64,000 bases of DNA from an uncultured Rivibacter sp. (lineage in GTDB: Bacteria; Pseudomonadota; Gammaproteobacteria; Burkholderiales; Burkholderiaceae), in the NCBI GenBank assembly GCA_946480925.1, contig CAMLLU010000029.1:3964-67963 (forward strand), written 5' to 3'. Numbering within the stretch: position 1 is the first letter of the stretch; each line of letters opens with the position of its first letter. Both the position numbers and the translations under genes were made by a program. The notes beneath the pieces were generated by a model. The model was not told where the DNA came from. It ran no database searches and saw only the letters and a program-made list of their open reading frames with translations. Positions 17,489 through 25,770 of this stretch are shown piece after piece.

Positions 17489-17739
17489 CGGGACTCCATC
17501 TGGTGAATGCGGCTTTACGGCAAGACGACGAACGAGACGGGCTGGAATCGACATCGGCGGTGTTTCCGCCATAAAAAATACGGCGGCGCGCCGCTGGTGG
17601 CGAGAGTGCCCTGGGTGCGCAGGGGTCAACTGTCCGAGATCAGCCTGAAGCCACACCCCCGCGAGGGTCTGCGAGACCAGCAGCTGGCGGCCGAACCGGC
17701 CATCGAATGAAGCGCCGAAGCCCTGTCGGGCGGGCAATC

Positions 17740-18411
17740 TCAGCGCCCGGGCTGCTGCGCCCGCTGCACCGTATCCGCCACCGCGAAGGCGAGCGCATCC
17801 AGCAGGTCCGACAGCGTCTGTGCATGGGCCTGCGGCGTGTCGGCGCTGGCGGCCAGCTCGAAGTTGCGCTCCAGCGTGAGCAATGGCCTCGGCGTGGCGG
17901 CGGCTGCCGGCTTGCCGCTGGCGGTGGTGAGGCTGCTGACCACGATGCGTGCATGCGCCTGCAGCATCAGGCGGTTGCGTACGAAGTCCATCGGTGCCAG
18001 GTCCACCTGCACGGCGTAGGTAGCACCGCGTTCGGCACAGTCGTCGTCGCACAGCTGCCAGCCGGGCAGCGCCTGCCGCAGCGCCGCCTGGAACTCGCGC
18101 CCGAGGCCCACTTCGATGCGTTCGGCCCAGAAGGTGTTGGGCCATTCGGCCAGCGTGCTCGCGTCGGCGCGGTAGCGTACCCGGCGCGACTGGATGTATT
18201 CGGGCAGCCCCAGCCGGCGCACGGCCAGCACCGTGCCTGCCTGCCGCGGCACCGGCGTGATGGCCGACGCGCTGGCCCCAGCCGCCGGGCGCGCGGTCGA
18301 GGGCACCGTGAGCAGCGTGGGGCGCGGCTGCTGGCTCGCGCAGCCGGCCAGCAGCCAGGCGGCAGCCGCCAGCGGCACGGAAATGCGGAGTGATCGGCGA
18401 AGCAGGTTCAT
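17740..18411 (-). CDS. ABC-type transport auxiliary lipoprotein (PqiC/DUF330-like)
   Basis: 223 residues. Lipoprotein signal peptide with lipobox LLAGC at about 20-24, predicting anchoring in the outer membrane. The mature part has the VAVRRLGLPEYIQSRRVRYR motif of the ABC-transport auxiliary family that works with MCE proteins. It is last in the four-gene minus-strand operon permease-ATPase-MCE-lipoprotein and overlaps the MCE gene by 4 bp. It likely helps phospholipid or toluene-tolerance type transport between the two membranes. Confidence 0.88.
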   Translation of the reverse strand: MNLLRRSLRISVPLAAAAWLLAGCASQQPRPTLLTVPSTARPAAGASASAITPVPRQAGTVLAVRRLGLPEYIQSRRVRYRADASTLAEWPNTFWAERIEVGLGREFQAALRQALPGWQLCDDDCAERGATYAVQVDLAPMDFVRNRLMLQAHARIVVSSLTTASGKPAAAATPRPLLTLERNFELAASADTPQAHAQTLSDLLDALAFAVADTVQRAQQPGR

Positions 18412-19370
18412 GGGCGGTTTCCGAAGATCACGGCGTTGGGTTTTTCTTCCAGCAGCTCGGCCCAGTCGCGCAGGCTGCGCGCCGCCTGCGAGAGGTCACG
18501 CACCGCGGTGTCGAGGTCGCCGCGCAGCGGTGCGCCCGGTGCGGTCAGCTCGGCCACGCGGTCCATTGCCAGTCGCGCGGATTCGGCCGCCTCGCGGGCG
18601 CCCGTCAGCGTTCGCTGCAGTTCGGGCTGCACGCCGGCCACGGTGTCGCGCGTAGTCTCTGACAAACGGGTCACCGAGGCCAGCGTCGCGTTCGCATTCC
18701 GTTCCACCCGCTGTATCGCCGCGGTGGTGGCCACCAGCGTCTTGCGAGCCTCGTTGGCCGTGCTGCTCACCTCGCGGGCGCTCACGTCCAGCGTGGCCTG
18801 CGCGCTGACGAGCGTCTTCTGCAGCACCTGCAGCGTGTGGCGCAGGTCTTCGACCGTCTGCCGCAGCGGCAGCTCGGCCACCTGGTCGATCAGCGCGCCG
18901 AAGCGGTCGGGCTGCGCCGGGATCTCGGCTTCGCCGTTGCGGCCCAGCCGAACCGCGGGCGTGTCGGGCTCGAAGTCGAGGTCGATGGCGCGCTGGCCGG
19001 TCACGAAGCTCTGCGCCACCAGCCGCGCGCGCAGGCCCCGCTGTACCAGCTCCTCGATGTCGATGGGTGTCTTGGGCTGGGCGCCGTTGATGCGCACCGC
19101 CGACGACTGCAGCCGCACGTGCACCGGGATGCTGGCGTTGAGCGTGCGCTGGTCGACCTCGATGCCGATGTTCATGACCTGGCCCACCTGCACACCGCGA
19201 AAGGTGACCGGTGCGCCGATGTACAGCCCGCTGACGTTGCCCTTGAAGTAGACGACCGCGCGCACCTGCGGCTGGAACAGGTCGGCCCCGCTCAGCCACA
19301 GCACGCCGGCCACCGCCAGCAGGATCGCGCCGATGAGGAAGCTGCCGACGAGGAGGGCTTGGCGTTTCAT
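18408..19370 (-). CDS. MCE/MlaD-family periplasmic substrate-binding protein
   Basis: 320 residues. One N-terminal membrane anchor (residues ~7-28) and an MCE domain at about 38-115 (AVVYFKGNVSGLYIGAPVTFRGVQVG), then a long predicted helical region (about 160-310) rich in Ala, Thr and Val that could form the tunnel-like stalk seen in the longer MCE proteins. It binds or conducts lipids in the periplasm for the ABC transporter encoded upstream. It overlaps both neighbours by 4 bp (ATGA-type), which indicates a tight operon. Confidence 0.9.
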   Translation of the reverse strand: MKRQALLVGSFLIGAILLAVAGVLWLSGADLFQPQVRAVVYFKGNVSGLYIGAPVTFRGVQVGQVMNIGIEVDQRTLNASIPVHVRLQSSAVRINGAQPKTPIDIEELVQRGLRARLVAQSFVTGQRAIDLDFEPDTPAVRLGRNGEAEIPAQPDRFGALIDQVAELPLRQTVEDLRHTLQVLQKTLVSAQATLDVSAREVSSTANEARKTLVATTAAIQRVERNANATLASVTRLSETTRDTVAGVQPELQRTLTGAREAAESARLAMDRVAELTAPGAPLRGDLDTAVRDLSQAARSLRDWAELLEEKPNAVIFGNRP

Positions 19371-20134
19371 GAGGTGACGGGAGTTTGCCGCTCGGGGTCT
19401 TCTCTTCGTAAGAAGGCTCTCACGGTGGGGTGTTGCGCATCATCCCTCAGCTGGCGCGGACTGCCGTGTGCGATGGGGTGCCGGCTGTCGGCGTCGAGAA
19501 AGATGCCGTCGTCGGCAATGCCCAGCAGGCTGGGCAGTTCGTGGCTCACCATCACCACCGCGGCGCCGGTGCGCTCGCGCACGTCGAGGATGAGTTCGTC
19601 CAGCCGCACCGAGCTGATGGGGTCGAGCCCGGCCGAGGGTTCGTCGAGAAACAGCAGCGGCGGCTCTGCGGCGATGGCGCGTGCCAGGCCGGCGCGTTTC
19701 TTCATGCCGCCGCTCAGCTCCGAAGGCGCCTTGCCGGCATGCTCGCCCAGCCCCACCCATTCGAGCACCTCGCGGGCACGCGCCTCGCGCTGCTTCGCGT
19801 CGAGCGTGGTCTGGCGCTCCAGCGGCAGCAGCACGTTCTCGAGCACGCTCATCGACGACCACAGCGCCGCGCTCTGGAACAGCATGCCGAAGCCGGCACG
19901 CATGCGCTGGCGTTCGGCATCGTCGCTCTTCCAGTAGTCCACGTTTTCGTATTCGATGCGCCCGGCATGGGGCGGCAACAGCCCGATCAGGTGCCTGAGC
20001 AGCGTGCTCTTGCCGCAGCCGCTGCCACCCATCACGGCGAAGATGCTGCCGCGCTCGAGCGAGAACGACACGCCGGTCTGGATGAGCCGCGAGCCGAAGC
20101 GCATTTCGAGATCGTGGACGGCCAGCAGCGGCAT
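19367..20134 (-). CDS. ABC transporter ATP-binding protein (MlaF-like)
   Basis: 255 residues. Walker A GGSGCGKST at about 37-45, signature LSGGM near 140, Walker B LLFLDEPSAGLDP, then the switch His in VSHE. The LSGGM variant and the GLDPISS segment are typical of MCE/Mla-type lipid transport ATPases. It energises the permease encoded 12 bp upstream and is coupled by a 4-bp overlap to the MCE gene. The C-terminal ~20 residues (EDPERQTPVTS) are unstructured. Confidence 0.92.
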   Translation of the reverse strand: MPLLAVHDLEMRFGSRLIQTGVSFSLERGSIFAVMGGSGCGKSTLLRHLIGLLPPHAGRIEYENVDYWKSDDAERQRMRAGFGMLFQSAALWSSMSVLENVLLPLERQTTLDAKQREARAREVLEWVGLGEHAGKAPSELSGGMKKRAGLARAIAAEPPLLFLDEPSAGLDPISSVRLDELILDVRERTGAAVVMVSHELPSLLGIADDGIFLDADSRHPIAHGSPRQLRDDAQHPTVRAFLRREDPERQTPVTS

Positions 20135-20146
20135 CGAGGGCTTCCT

Positions 20147-20953
20147 TCAGATGTCCAGTGCATTCGCGCACACCGCGAACACCGCGTCGATCGAGATGAT
20201 GCCCACGATGCTGGTCACCACCGTGCGCGTGGTGGCCTGGCCCACGCCGGCCGCGCTGCGCTGCGCTTGCAGCCCGTAGTAGCAGCCGGTGATGGCCACC
20301 AGCGCGCCGAACACGAAGGATTTCGAGAACCCGAGCCCCACATGCGCCATGCTGAGTGCCTCGAAGCTGCGGTCGAAATAGGCCGCGGGTGCGATGTGCA
20401 ACATGCCGCCGCCCACCAGCAGCCCGCCCAGCAGGCCGGTGAGGCAGGCGTAGACGAACAGCAGCGGCATCAGTGCCACCAGCGCCAGCACGCGCGGCAG
20501 CACCAGGTAGTCCACCGCGTGCAGCCCCAGCACTTCGAGCGCGTCGATTTCCTCGTTGGCCTGCATGGTCGCGATCTCCGCGGCAAACGCCGCGCCGGTG
20601 CGCCCGGCCATCACCACCGCGGTGATCACGGCCGCCATTTCGCGTGCCACCGCAATGCCCACCAGGTCGGCCACGTAGATGCCGGCCCCGAACTTCACCA
20701 GCTGCACGGCGCCCACGAAGGCGAGGATGGCACCCACCAGCAGGTTGACGACGAAGACGATGGGCAGCGAACGCGCGCTGCAATCGGCTGCGATGCGCAG
20801 GAAATCGGTGGTGCGGAAGGCCTTGCCCCGGCGCAGCGCGGCGCCCGCGGACAGGATCACCTGGCCCAGGAAGGCAATGGCTTGGAGTGGAAGGAAAGGG
20901 GCCAGGCGCAAGGGGCAGCGGTCTCCGGGTGCAGACCGCGCCGATTGAAGCAC
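20147..20953 (-). CDS. MlaE-family ABC transporter permease
   Basis: 268 residues with five to six membrane helices. MlaE/YrbE family features include IVFVVNLLVGAILAFVGAVQL and the coupling region MAGRTGAAFAAEIATMQANEEIDALEVLG near the middle. First gene of the minus-strand lipid transport operon. The frame opens with a GTG lacking a clear ribosome binding site, so the start is uncertain; a downstream TTG would remove up to ~17 residues. No N-terminal STAS domain is present, unlike the longer permeases of this family. Confidence 0.88.
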   Translation of the reverse strand: MLQSARSAPGDRCPLRLAPFLPLQAIAFLGQVILSAGAALRRGKAFRTTDFLRIAADCSARSLPIVFVVNLLVGAILAFVGAVQLVKFGAGIYVADLVGIAVAREMAAVITAVVMAGRTGAAFAAEIATMQANEEIDALEVLGLHAVDYLVLPRVLALVALMPLLFVYACLTGLLGGLLVGGGMLHIAPAAYFDRSFEALSMAHVGLGFSKSFVFGALVAITGCYYGLQAQRSAAGVGQATTRTVVTSIVGIISIDAVFAVCANALDI

Positions 20954-20996
20954 AGCGCGGCGTCAGGCGCCGTGCGGGAGAAGTACCGGTATGGGC

Positions 20997-21461
20997 TCAG
21001 GAGGCAGGCCGCGGCGGTGCCTTCATCACGCGCGTCTTGCCGCCGGTGGTGACGAGGATCACCGCATCGCCGGGCTGCAGCTCTTCGTTGCCCTTGGCCT
21101 GCACCACCGAGCGCCGCTCGCCGCTGGGCAGCTGCAGCAGGATCTCGTAGGCGCTTTCGCGCGTGGCGGCGCGCTCGACGGCGTTGCCCACCACTGCGCC
21201 GGTCACCGCGGCCAGCACGCCCACGACCACGGCCTCGCGGCTGCCGCCCACCGACGAGCCCGCCACGCCGCCCACCACCGCGCCGGTGGCGCCGCCCATG
21301 CCGCTTTGCGTGCCGTCCACGACGACTGGGCGCACGTTGAGCACGGTGGCGTCCTGCACCTGCGACAGCCGCTGGGCCTCGCTGCGCTGCACGACGTCGG
21401 GACTGGTGGTCGAACAGGCCGCCAGCGCTGCGGCGGCCAGCAGGGTGAGGAGGGATCTCAT
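20997..21461 (-). CDS. SlyB-like glycine-zipper outer-membrane lipoprotein
   Basis: 154 residues. Lipoprotein signal with lipobox LAAC (cleavage before Cys 16), then a Gly/Ala-rich glycine-zipper hairpin (TGAVVGGVAGSSVGGSREAVVVGVLAAVTGAVVG split over residues ~58-93) and a small beta domain ending GDAVILVTTGGKTRV. This is the SlyB/PcpY layout, associated with outer-membrane integrity. It is transcribed separately from the lipid transport operon 44 bp downstream, although read-through is possible. The gene is followed by no clear terminator. Confidence 0.85.
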   Translation of the reverse strand: MRSLLTLLAAAALAACSTTSPDVVQRSEAQRLSQVQDATVLNVRPVVVDGTQSGMGGATGAVVGGVAGSSVGGSREAVVVGVLAAVTGAVVGNAVERAATRESAYEILLQLPSGERRSVVQAKGNEELQPGDAVILVTTGGKTRVMKAPPRPAS

Positions 21462-21578
21462 GACAGTCCTTTCAGGCGATGAACGCCGGAAATTCTGCGC
21501 GCGCCTTGTGAAGAAACCTTGCGAGGCGACAAGGCAGTGGGGCCACCGGCCCCCGGGGGGCGCGGTGCGATGGATCGC

Positions 21579-22136
21579 TCAGCAATGCAGCCGGCTGTGC
21601 TTGGGCACGCTGGCCAGCAGGAACTCCATCTGGTCGGCCAGGATGCGCCGCCCGCGCAGGATCATGTCCTCGTGCAGGCTGGGCACGTAAGGCAGGTAGA
21701 TCAGCGACATGTTGGCCTCTTCGGGCGTGCGGTTGCCCTTGCGGCCGTTGCAGTTGCGGCACGCGGTGATGCAGTTCATCCAGGTGTCGCGGCCGCCGCG
21801 CGAAGTGGGGCGGATGTGTTCGCGCGTGAGATGGTCCAGCGGGAACTGGTGGCCGCAGTAGGCGCACAGGTAGCGGTCGCGCGCGAACAGCTTGGGGTTC
21901 GACAGTGCCGGCACCGTGCGCCAAGCACGGCTGGGGATGGCGCCGCGCACCGCGATGATGGGGTGCACCTCGATGCGCGATTGCAGCCCGGTGCGACGCT
22001 GGGTGCCGCCGCGCAGCACCCAGAACGGATCGCCCAAAGTCCAGGCGACTCCGTCGCAGGCGTAGATCACGGCCGCTTCTTTCGCCGAGATCCAGGCCTG
22101 CGGGCGGCCGGATACGTCGAGTTGAAGCACATCCAT
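21579..22136 (-). CDS. HNH endonuclease-family protein
   Basis: 185 residues. The HNH core is visible: CAYC at 91-94, His 107 in REHIRP, Asn 121 in WMNCITAC, and the second Cys pair at 126/129 (CRNC), forming a zinc-bound beta-beta-alpha-metal nuclease fold. The N-terminal ~80 residues are an uncharacterised domain. Such stand-alone HNH proteins are widespread in Burkholderiales and their role is unknown; repair, phage or mobile-DNA related functions are all possible. AGGAG precedes the ATG. A perfect 7-bp inverted repeat lies in the leader (see separate entry). Confidence 0.85.
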   Translation of the reverse strand: MDVLQLDVSGRPQAWISAKEAAVIYACDGVAWTLGDPFWVLRGGTQRRTGLQSRIEVHPIIAVRGAIPSRAWRTVPALSNPKLFARDRYLCAYCGHQFPLDHLTREHIRPTSRGGRDTWMNCITACRNCNGRKGNRTPEEANMSLIYLPYVPSLHEDMILRGRRILADQMEFLLASVPKHSRLHC

Positions 22137-22154
22137 GACCCGCTCCTGCTGTAG

Positions 22155-22173
22155 GGTCTGTTATCCACAGACC
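22155..22173. promoter_or_regulatory. Inverted repeat GGTCTGT-TATCC-ACAGACC upstream of the HNH gene
   Basis: A perfect 7-bp dyad with a 5-bp centre, 19-37 bp upstream of the HNH start codon. It contains TTATCCACA, a perfect match to the DnaA-box consensus. It may be an operator, a leader hairpin or a DnaA-responsive site. No second DnaA box cluster is present, so it is not an origin. Confidence 0.45.
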
Positions 22174-22356
22174 TGCGGAGCATAGAGCAACAAGGGTGCC
22201 GCACTCAACTGGCGGGGCCATTGAGTGTGGCGAACGCCCACTTTCGTCAAGTTCCTGTCACATGGACTCGACGGTTATCGGACCACGGTGTGAAGACTTC
22301 AAACCGGAAGCGCTGAACAAATCAAATCATGCCGTCGCGTGGTTTGTGCAGCGGAG

Positions 22357-23352
22357 TCACGCGGCCGGCAGCAGGCCCCGCGTGGCTGCCATCAGCCGCG
22401 TGAGGCCGAGCAGTGCATCGATGTTGGGCGTGGCCACGCCGACCTTGCGGCCGATCTCGACTACCGCGCCCACCAGCGCATCGAGTTCCAGCGGGCGGCC
22501 GGCTTCGGCGTCTTGCAGCATGGAGGTCTTGAAGGCGCCGAGCTGCCGCGTCACCGCATGGCGTTCTTCGCCGCTTTGCGCGATGGGGCAGCCGATCTTT
22601 TCGCCCACCGCGGCGGCCTCGGCCATGGCGCGCAGGCAGAAGGCGGCCACGAACGGATCGTCGAGGATGCGGTCGGCCGTGGCGCCGGTGAGCGCCGACA
22701 CGGGGTTGGTGGTCATGTTGCCCCACAGCTTGAACCACAGGTCGTGGCGCAGGTCGGCACTTTCCTCCACCGTGAAGCCGCCGCTGCGCAGCGCCTCGGC
22801 CACCGTGTGCACGCGTGGCGTGAGGCCACCGCGCGGCTCGCCCACGATGAGCCGGTTGCCGAAGCCATGCACCACCTCGCCGGTCTGTTCCACGCGGGCG
22901 GTCAGGTGCACCACGCCGCCCAGCACCTGCTCGAGAGGCAGGCTGGCGGCAATGTGGCCGTCTGGGTCCACGCTGCGCAGCCGGCGCTCTTCGGCAGGCA
23001 GCGGCTGTGCCAGCGCGGGTGTTTCGAGAAACCACCACGGCACGCCGTTCATCGCGGTCAGCACCGCGGTGTCGGGTGTCAGCAAGGGCGTCAACGCGGG
23101 AGCGAGCGCAGGCAGCGTCTGCGCCTTCAGCGCAATGATCACCAGCTCCTGCGGCCCGAGTGCGGCGGCGTTCTCGGCCACCTGCACCGAAGCGCGCGAG
23201 CGTCGCCCATCAGCCACCAGCGCCAGTCCGCGCTCGCGCACCGCCTGCAAGGTGGCACCACGTGCCAGCGCGCTCACCGCATGGCCGGCCTGTGCCAGCT
23301 TCACCGCCAGCAACCCGCCGACGGCCCCGAGACCCACGATGGCAATCTTCAT
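22357..23352 (-). CDS. 2-Dehydropantoate 2-reductase family protein
   Basis: 331 residues. N-terminal NADPH-binding Rossmann motif IVGLGAVGGLLAVKLA (residues 4-19), the central NG motif region (LTAMNGVPWWF), catalytic Lys in WFKLWGNMTTNP near 205-215, and an ApbA C-terminal helical domain (FKTSMLQDAEAGRPLELDALVG with the conserved Ser and Glu). PanE reduces ketopantoate in pantothenate synthesis. The family also contains paralogues with other keto-acid substrates, and no pan gene is adjacent, so I withhold the symbol. It is divergent from the protease gene with a 46-bp gap. Confidence 0.88.
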   Translation of the reverse strand: MKIAIVGLGAVGGLLAVKLAQAGHAVSALARGATLQAVRERGLALVADGRRSRASVQVAENAAALGPQELVIIALKAQTLPALAPALTPLLTPDTAVLTAMNGVPWWFLETPALAQPLPAEERRLRSVDPDGHIAASLPLEQVLGGVVHLTARVEQTGEVVHGFGNRLIVGEPRGGLTPRVHTVAEALRSGGFTVEESADLRHDLWFKLWGNMTTNPVSALTGATADRILDDPFVAAFCLRAMAEAAAVGEKIGCPIAQSGEERHAVTRQLGAFKTSMLQDAEAGRPLELDALVGAVVEIGRKVGVATPNIDALLGLTRLMAATRGLLPAA

Positions 23353-23398
23353 TTGTTTCTCCAGAAACGAGGGCCGGCGGCGTCCCTAGAATGGCCCG

Positions 23399-24781
23399 AT
23401 GAAATGTCGTCTTGCCGCCCGATTGTGGACGAGTGCGCTGGCCGCCTTGCTGCTCGCATCGAGTGTGACGGCGCCGGCCCAGACGCCGCCGCCAGACCCG
23501 GCCGCGCCTGCCGCGTCGGCACCCGTGCCGGTGTCGCCCTCGGCGCAGCGCCTGTATGAATTTGCGCGGCCGCAGCTGCTGCAGGTGCGCACGCTGCTCA
23601 AGGGGCAGGACAGCCAGGCCAGCGTCGGCTCGGGCTTTCTCGTCAGCACTGAAGGCCACATCATCACCAACTACCACGTGGTGAGCCAGGCGGCGCTGCA
23701 GCCCGAACGCTACCGCCTCATCTACAGCACGGCGGACCGCAAGGAAGGCCCGCTGCAGCTGCTCGCCTTCGACGCCATTCACGATCTCGCGCTGGTGAAG
23801 GTGGCCGATGCGGCGGCCATCCCCGGGCGCGGTGCCTTGCGCTTTCGCCCGCGCACGTCGCCGGTGTTCCAGGGCGAGCGCATCTATTCGCTGGGCAACC
23901 CGCTCGACGTGGGCTTCGCCGTGCTGGAAGGCACCTACAACGGGCTCGTGGAGCGCAGCTTCTACCCGACCGTGTTCTTCGCCGGCTCGCTGAACGCCGG
24001 TGTGAGCGGCGGCCCCACGCTCGACGAGCGGGGCCAGGTCATGGGCATCAACGTGGCCGCGCGGCGCGACGGCGAACAGGTGAGCTTCCTGGTGCCGGCG
24101 CAGTTTGCCGAAGACCTGCTGCAGCGCGGCCGCAATGCGCAGCCCATCACGCAGCCCGCCTACCCCGAACTCACGCGCCAGCTCATGGCGCACCAGGCCA
24201 CGCTGACCGAGCGCTTTCTCGCAAAGCCGTGGCGCAGCGCGGGGCACCCGCAATACGTGATCCCGCTGCCGCAGGAAGACTTCATGCGCTGCTGGGGCCG
24301 CAGCACGCCGGCCGATGAAAAAGGCCTGGAGTTCGAACGCTCCGACTGCGAGATGGACACGCGCATCTTCGTGTCGGGCTGGCTCACCACCGGCTCGCTG
24401 TCGGTGCGCCACGAGGCCTATGACGGCCGCAAGCTCGGCATGCTGCGTTTCGCAGACCGCTATTCCGACAGCTTCAAGAACGAAAGCTTCGGCGGCCGGG
24501 CCAGCAAGGAGCGCACCGCGCCGCAATGCCGCGAGCGCTATGTCGATCAGGCCGGCTTGCCGCTGCGCGCCGTGCTGTGCATGCGCGCCTACAAGAAGCT
24601 CACCGGCCTGTACGACCTGAGCGTGCTGGTGGCCACGGTGGACCAGTCGAAAATCGGCGTGCAGGGCCGCTTCGATGCGCGCGGCGTGAGTTTTGAAAAC
24701 GCCCTCAAGCTGGGCGAGCACTACCTGAAGGGTTACGCATGGACGACGAGCAACGGCGAAGCGACGACCAGCCAGCGCTGA
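23399..24781 (+). CDS. Secreted trypsin-like serine protease (S1 family)
   Basis: 460 residues. Sec signal peptide (cleavage near residue 27, APAQ), a Pro/Ala-rich linker, then a trypsin-fold domain with all three catalytic residues: His 93 in NYHVV, Asp 129 in HDLAL, Ser 203 in GVSGGP. The C-terminal ~200 residues contain several cysteines and are unrecognised; there is no PDZ domain, unlike DegP/HtrA. A periplasmic location is expected. It overlaps the FHA gene downstream by 43 bp, so protease, FHA protein and response regulator form one transcription unit and perhaps a stress-sensing module. Confidence 0.88.
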   Translation: MKCRLAARLWTSALAALLLASSVTAPAQTPPPDPAAPAASAPVPVSPSAQRLYEFARPQLLQVRTLLKGQDSQASVGSGFLVSTEGHIITNYHVVSQAALQPERYRLIYSTADRKEGPLQLLAFDAIHDLALVKVADAAAIPGRGALRFRPRTSPVFQGERIYSLGNPLDVGFAVLEGTYNGLVERSFYPTVFFAGSLNAGVSGGPTLDERGQVMGINVAARRDGEQVSFLVPAQFAEDLLQRGRNAQPITQPAYPELTRQLMAHQATLTERFLAKPWRSAGHPQYVIPLPQEDFMRCWGRSTPADEKGLEFERSDCEMDTRIFVSGWLTTGSLSVRHEAYDGRKLGMLRFADRYSDSFKNESFGGRASKERTAPQCRERYVDQAGLPLRAVLCMRAYKKLTGLYDLSVLVATVDQSKIGVQGRFDARGVSFENALKLGEHYLKGYAWTTSNGEATTSQR

Positions 24782-25770
24782 GGCCGGCCGTGCAGAAGCT
24801 CGCGCTGGTGGAAGTGCTCGACCGCGACGGCCACGCCCGCATGGCGGTGCCGGTGACCCATTGGCCGGTGCGCGTGGGTCGCGCCATCGACAACGACGTG
24901 GTGCTCGACGACACGCACGTGGCCGCGCACCACGCCACGCTCGCCGAAACGATGAGCGGTCTCTCGCTGCAGGTGGAAGCCAGCGTCAACGGTGCGCGCA
25001 TGGGCAGCAGGCGCCTGGGTAGCGGCGAGCAGGCCGAGCTGGCCGGCGGAGAAGTCTTCCAGCTCGGCAGCACGCGGCTGCGGGTGCGCCGCGCTGCCGA
25101 TGCGCTGGCGCCGGAAAAGGCTTTGGCGCCGGAGCCGCGCGGCGGCTGGGCCCTGCTGGCGGCCATGATGCTGGCGCTGATGGGTTGGAACGTGGCCGAG
25201 CTGTGGCTCAACACCGACCCCGGCGCGCGCCTGTCGGACTACCTGCCGGTGCTGGTGGGTGGCCCGGTGGCGCTGGCGCTGTGGTGCGGGCTGTGGGCGC
25301 TGGGCTCCAAGCTGTTCCAGCACCGCTTCGAGTTCTGGCCGCATGCCCGCGTTGCCTTGGCCTATCTGCTGGCCACCGGCGTGGTGGGCCTGGTGCTGCC
25401 GATGCTGGCCTACGCGCTGTCGTGGGAATTCGCCAGCCGCATCACCGACATCGCCGCCGGTGCCGTGCTGACGGCCATGGTGCTGGCACATCTGTCGCTC
25501 GTGCTGCCCGCCCGCCGGCAGCTGTTGACGGTGGCCACCGTGGCGGCCTTCGTCACCGGCGTAGCGGTGATGCTCGCGCGCAACTACCAGGTGAACGACC
25601 GCGTCTTCGATGAGCTGTACGTGACGACGCTCGCGCCACCGGCACTGCGCATGGCTGGCTCGGTGGAGACCGGCCGCTTCATCGAGGAAGCGGCCAGCCT
25701 GAAGGCGACGCTGGACGCGCATGCCAAGGACGACAGCGACGCCGACGCGACCGGCTTCGACGAAGAGTGA
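24739..25770 (+). CDS. FHA-domain membrane protein
   Basis: 343 residues. An N-terminal forkhead-associated domain (residues ~35-115: WPVRVGRAIDNDVVLDDTHVAAHHATL, with the conserved GR, S/T-binding region and H) reads phosphothreonine. It is followed by about six hydrophobic helices (residues ~130-290) and an acidic C-terminal tail. The start overlaps the upstream protease gene by 43 bp in another frame. The gene ends with the stop directly abutting the GTG of the response-regulator remnant. It probably links a cytosolic phospho-signal to the membrane. No partner kinase is in the window. Confidence 0.8.
   Translation: MDDEQRRSDDQPALRPAVQKLALVEVLDRDGHARMAVPVTHWPVRVGRAIDNDVVLDDTHVAAHHATLAETMSGLSLQVEASVNGARMGSRRLGSGEQAELAGGEVFQLGSTRLRVRRAADALAPEKALAPEPRGGWALLAAMMLALMGWNVAELWLNTDPGARLSDYLPVLVGGPVALALWCGLWALGSKLFQHRFEFWPHARVALAYLLATGVVGLVLPMLAYALSWEFASRITDIAAGAVLTAMVLAHLSLVLPARRQLLTVATVAAFVTGVAVMLARNYQVNDRVFDELYVTTLAPPALRMAGSVETGRFIEEAASLKATLDAHAKDDSDADATGFDEE

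Noticed and set aside
17540..17610. GGCGG-TGTTT-CCGCC hairpin next to an A-run upstream of the MATE gene as a terminator
   Set aside because: The A-run follows the stem on the plus strand, and on the minus strand the T-run precedes it, so neither direction gives a stem followed by a U-tract.
16034..18145. A 703-residue protein covering the MATE exporter and the region upstream
   Set aside because: The N-terminal ~220 residues are an antisense-type shadow of the lipoprotein gene region, with no ribosome binding site. The exporter start with GGAG lies at 17488.
22161..22169. Perfect DnaA box as a sign of a replication origin
   Set aside because: Only one box is present, with no AT-rich unwinding region, no dnaA/dnaN/parAB neighbours and no cluster of further boxes. 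It is better read as part of a local dyad.
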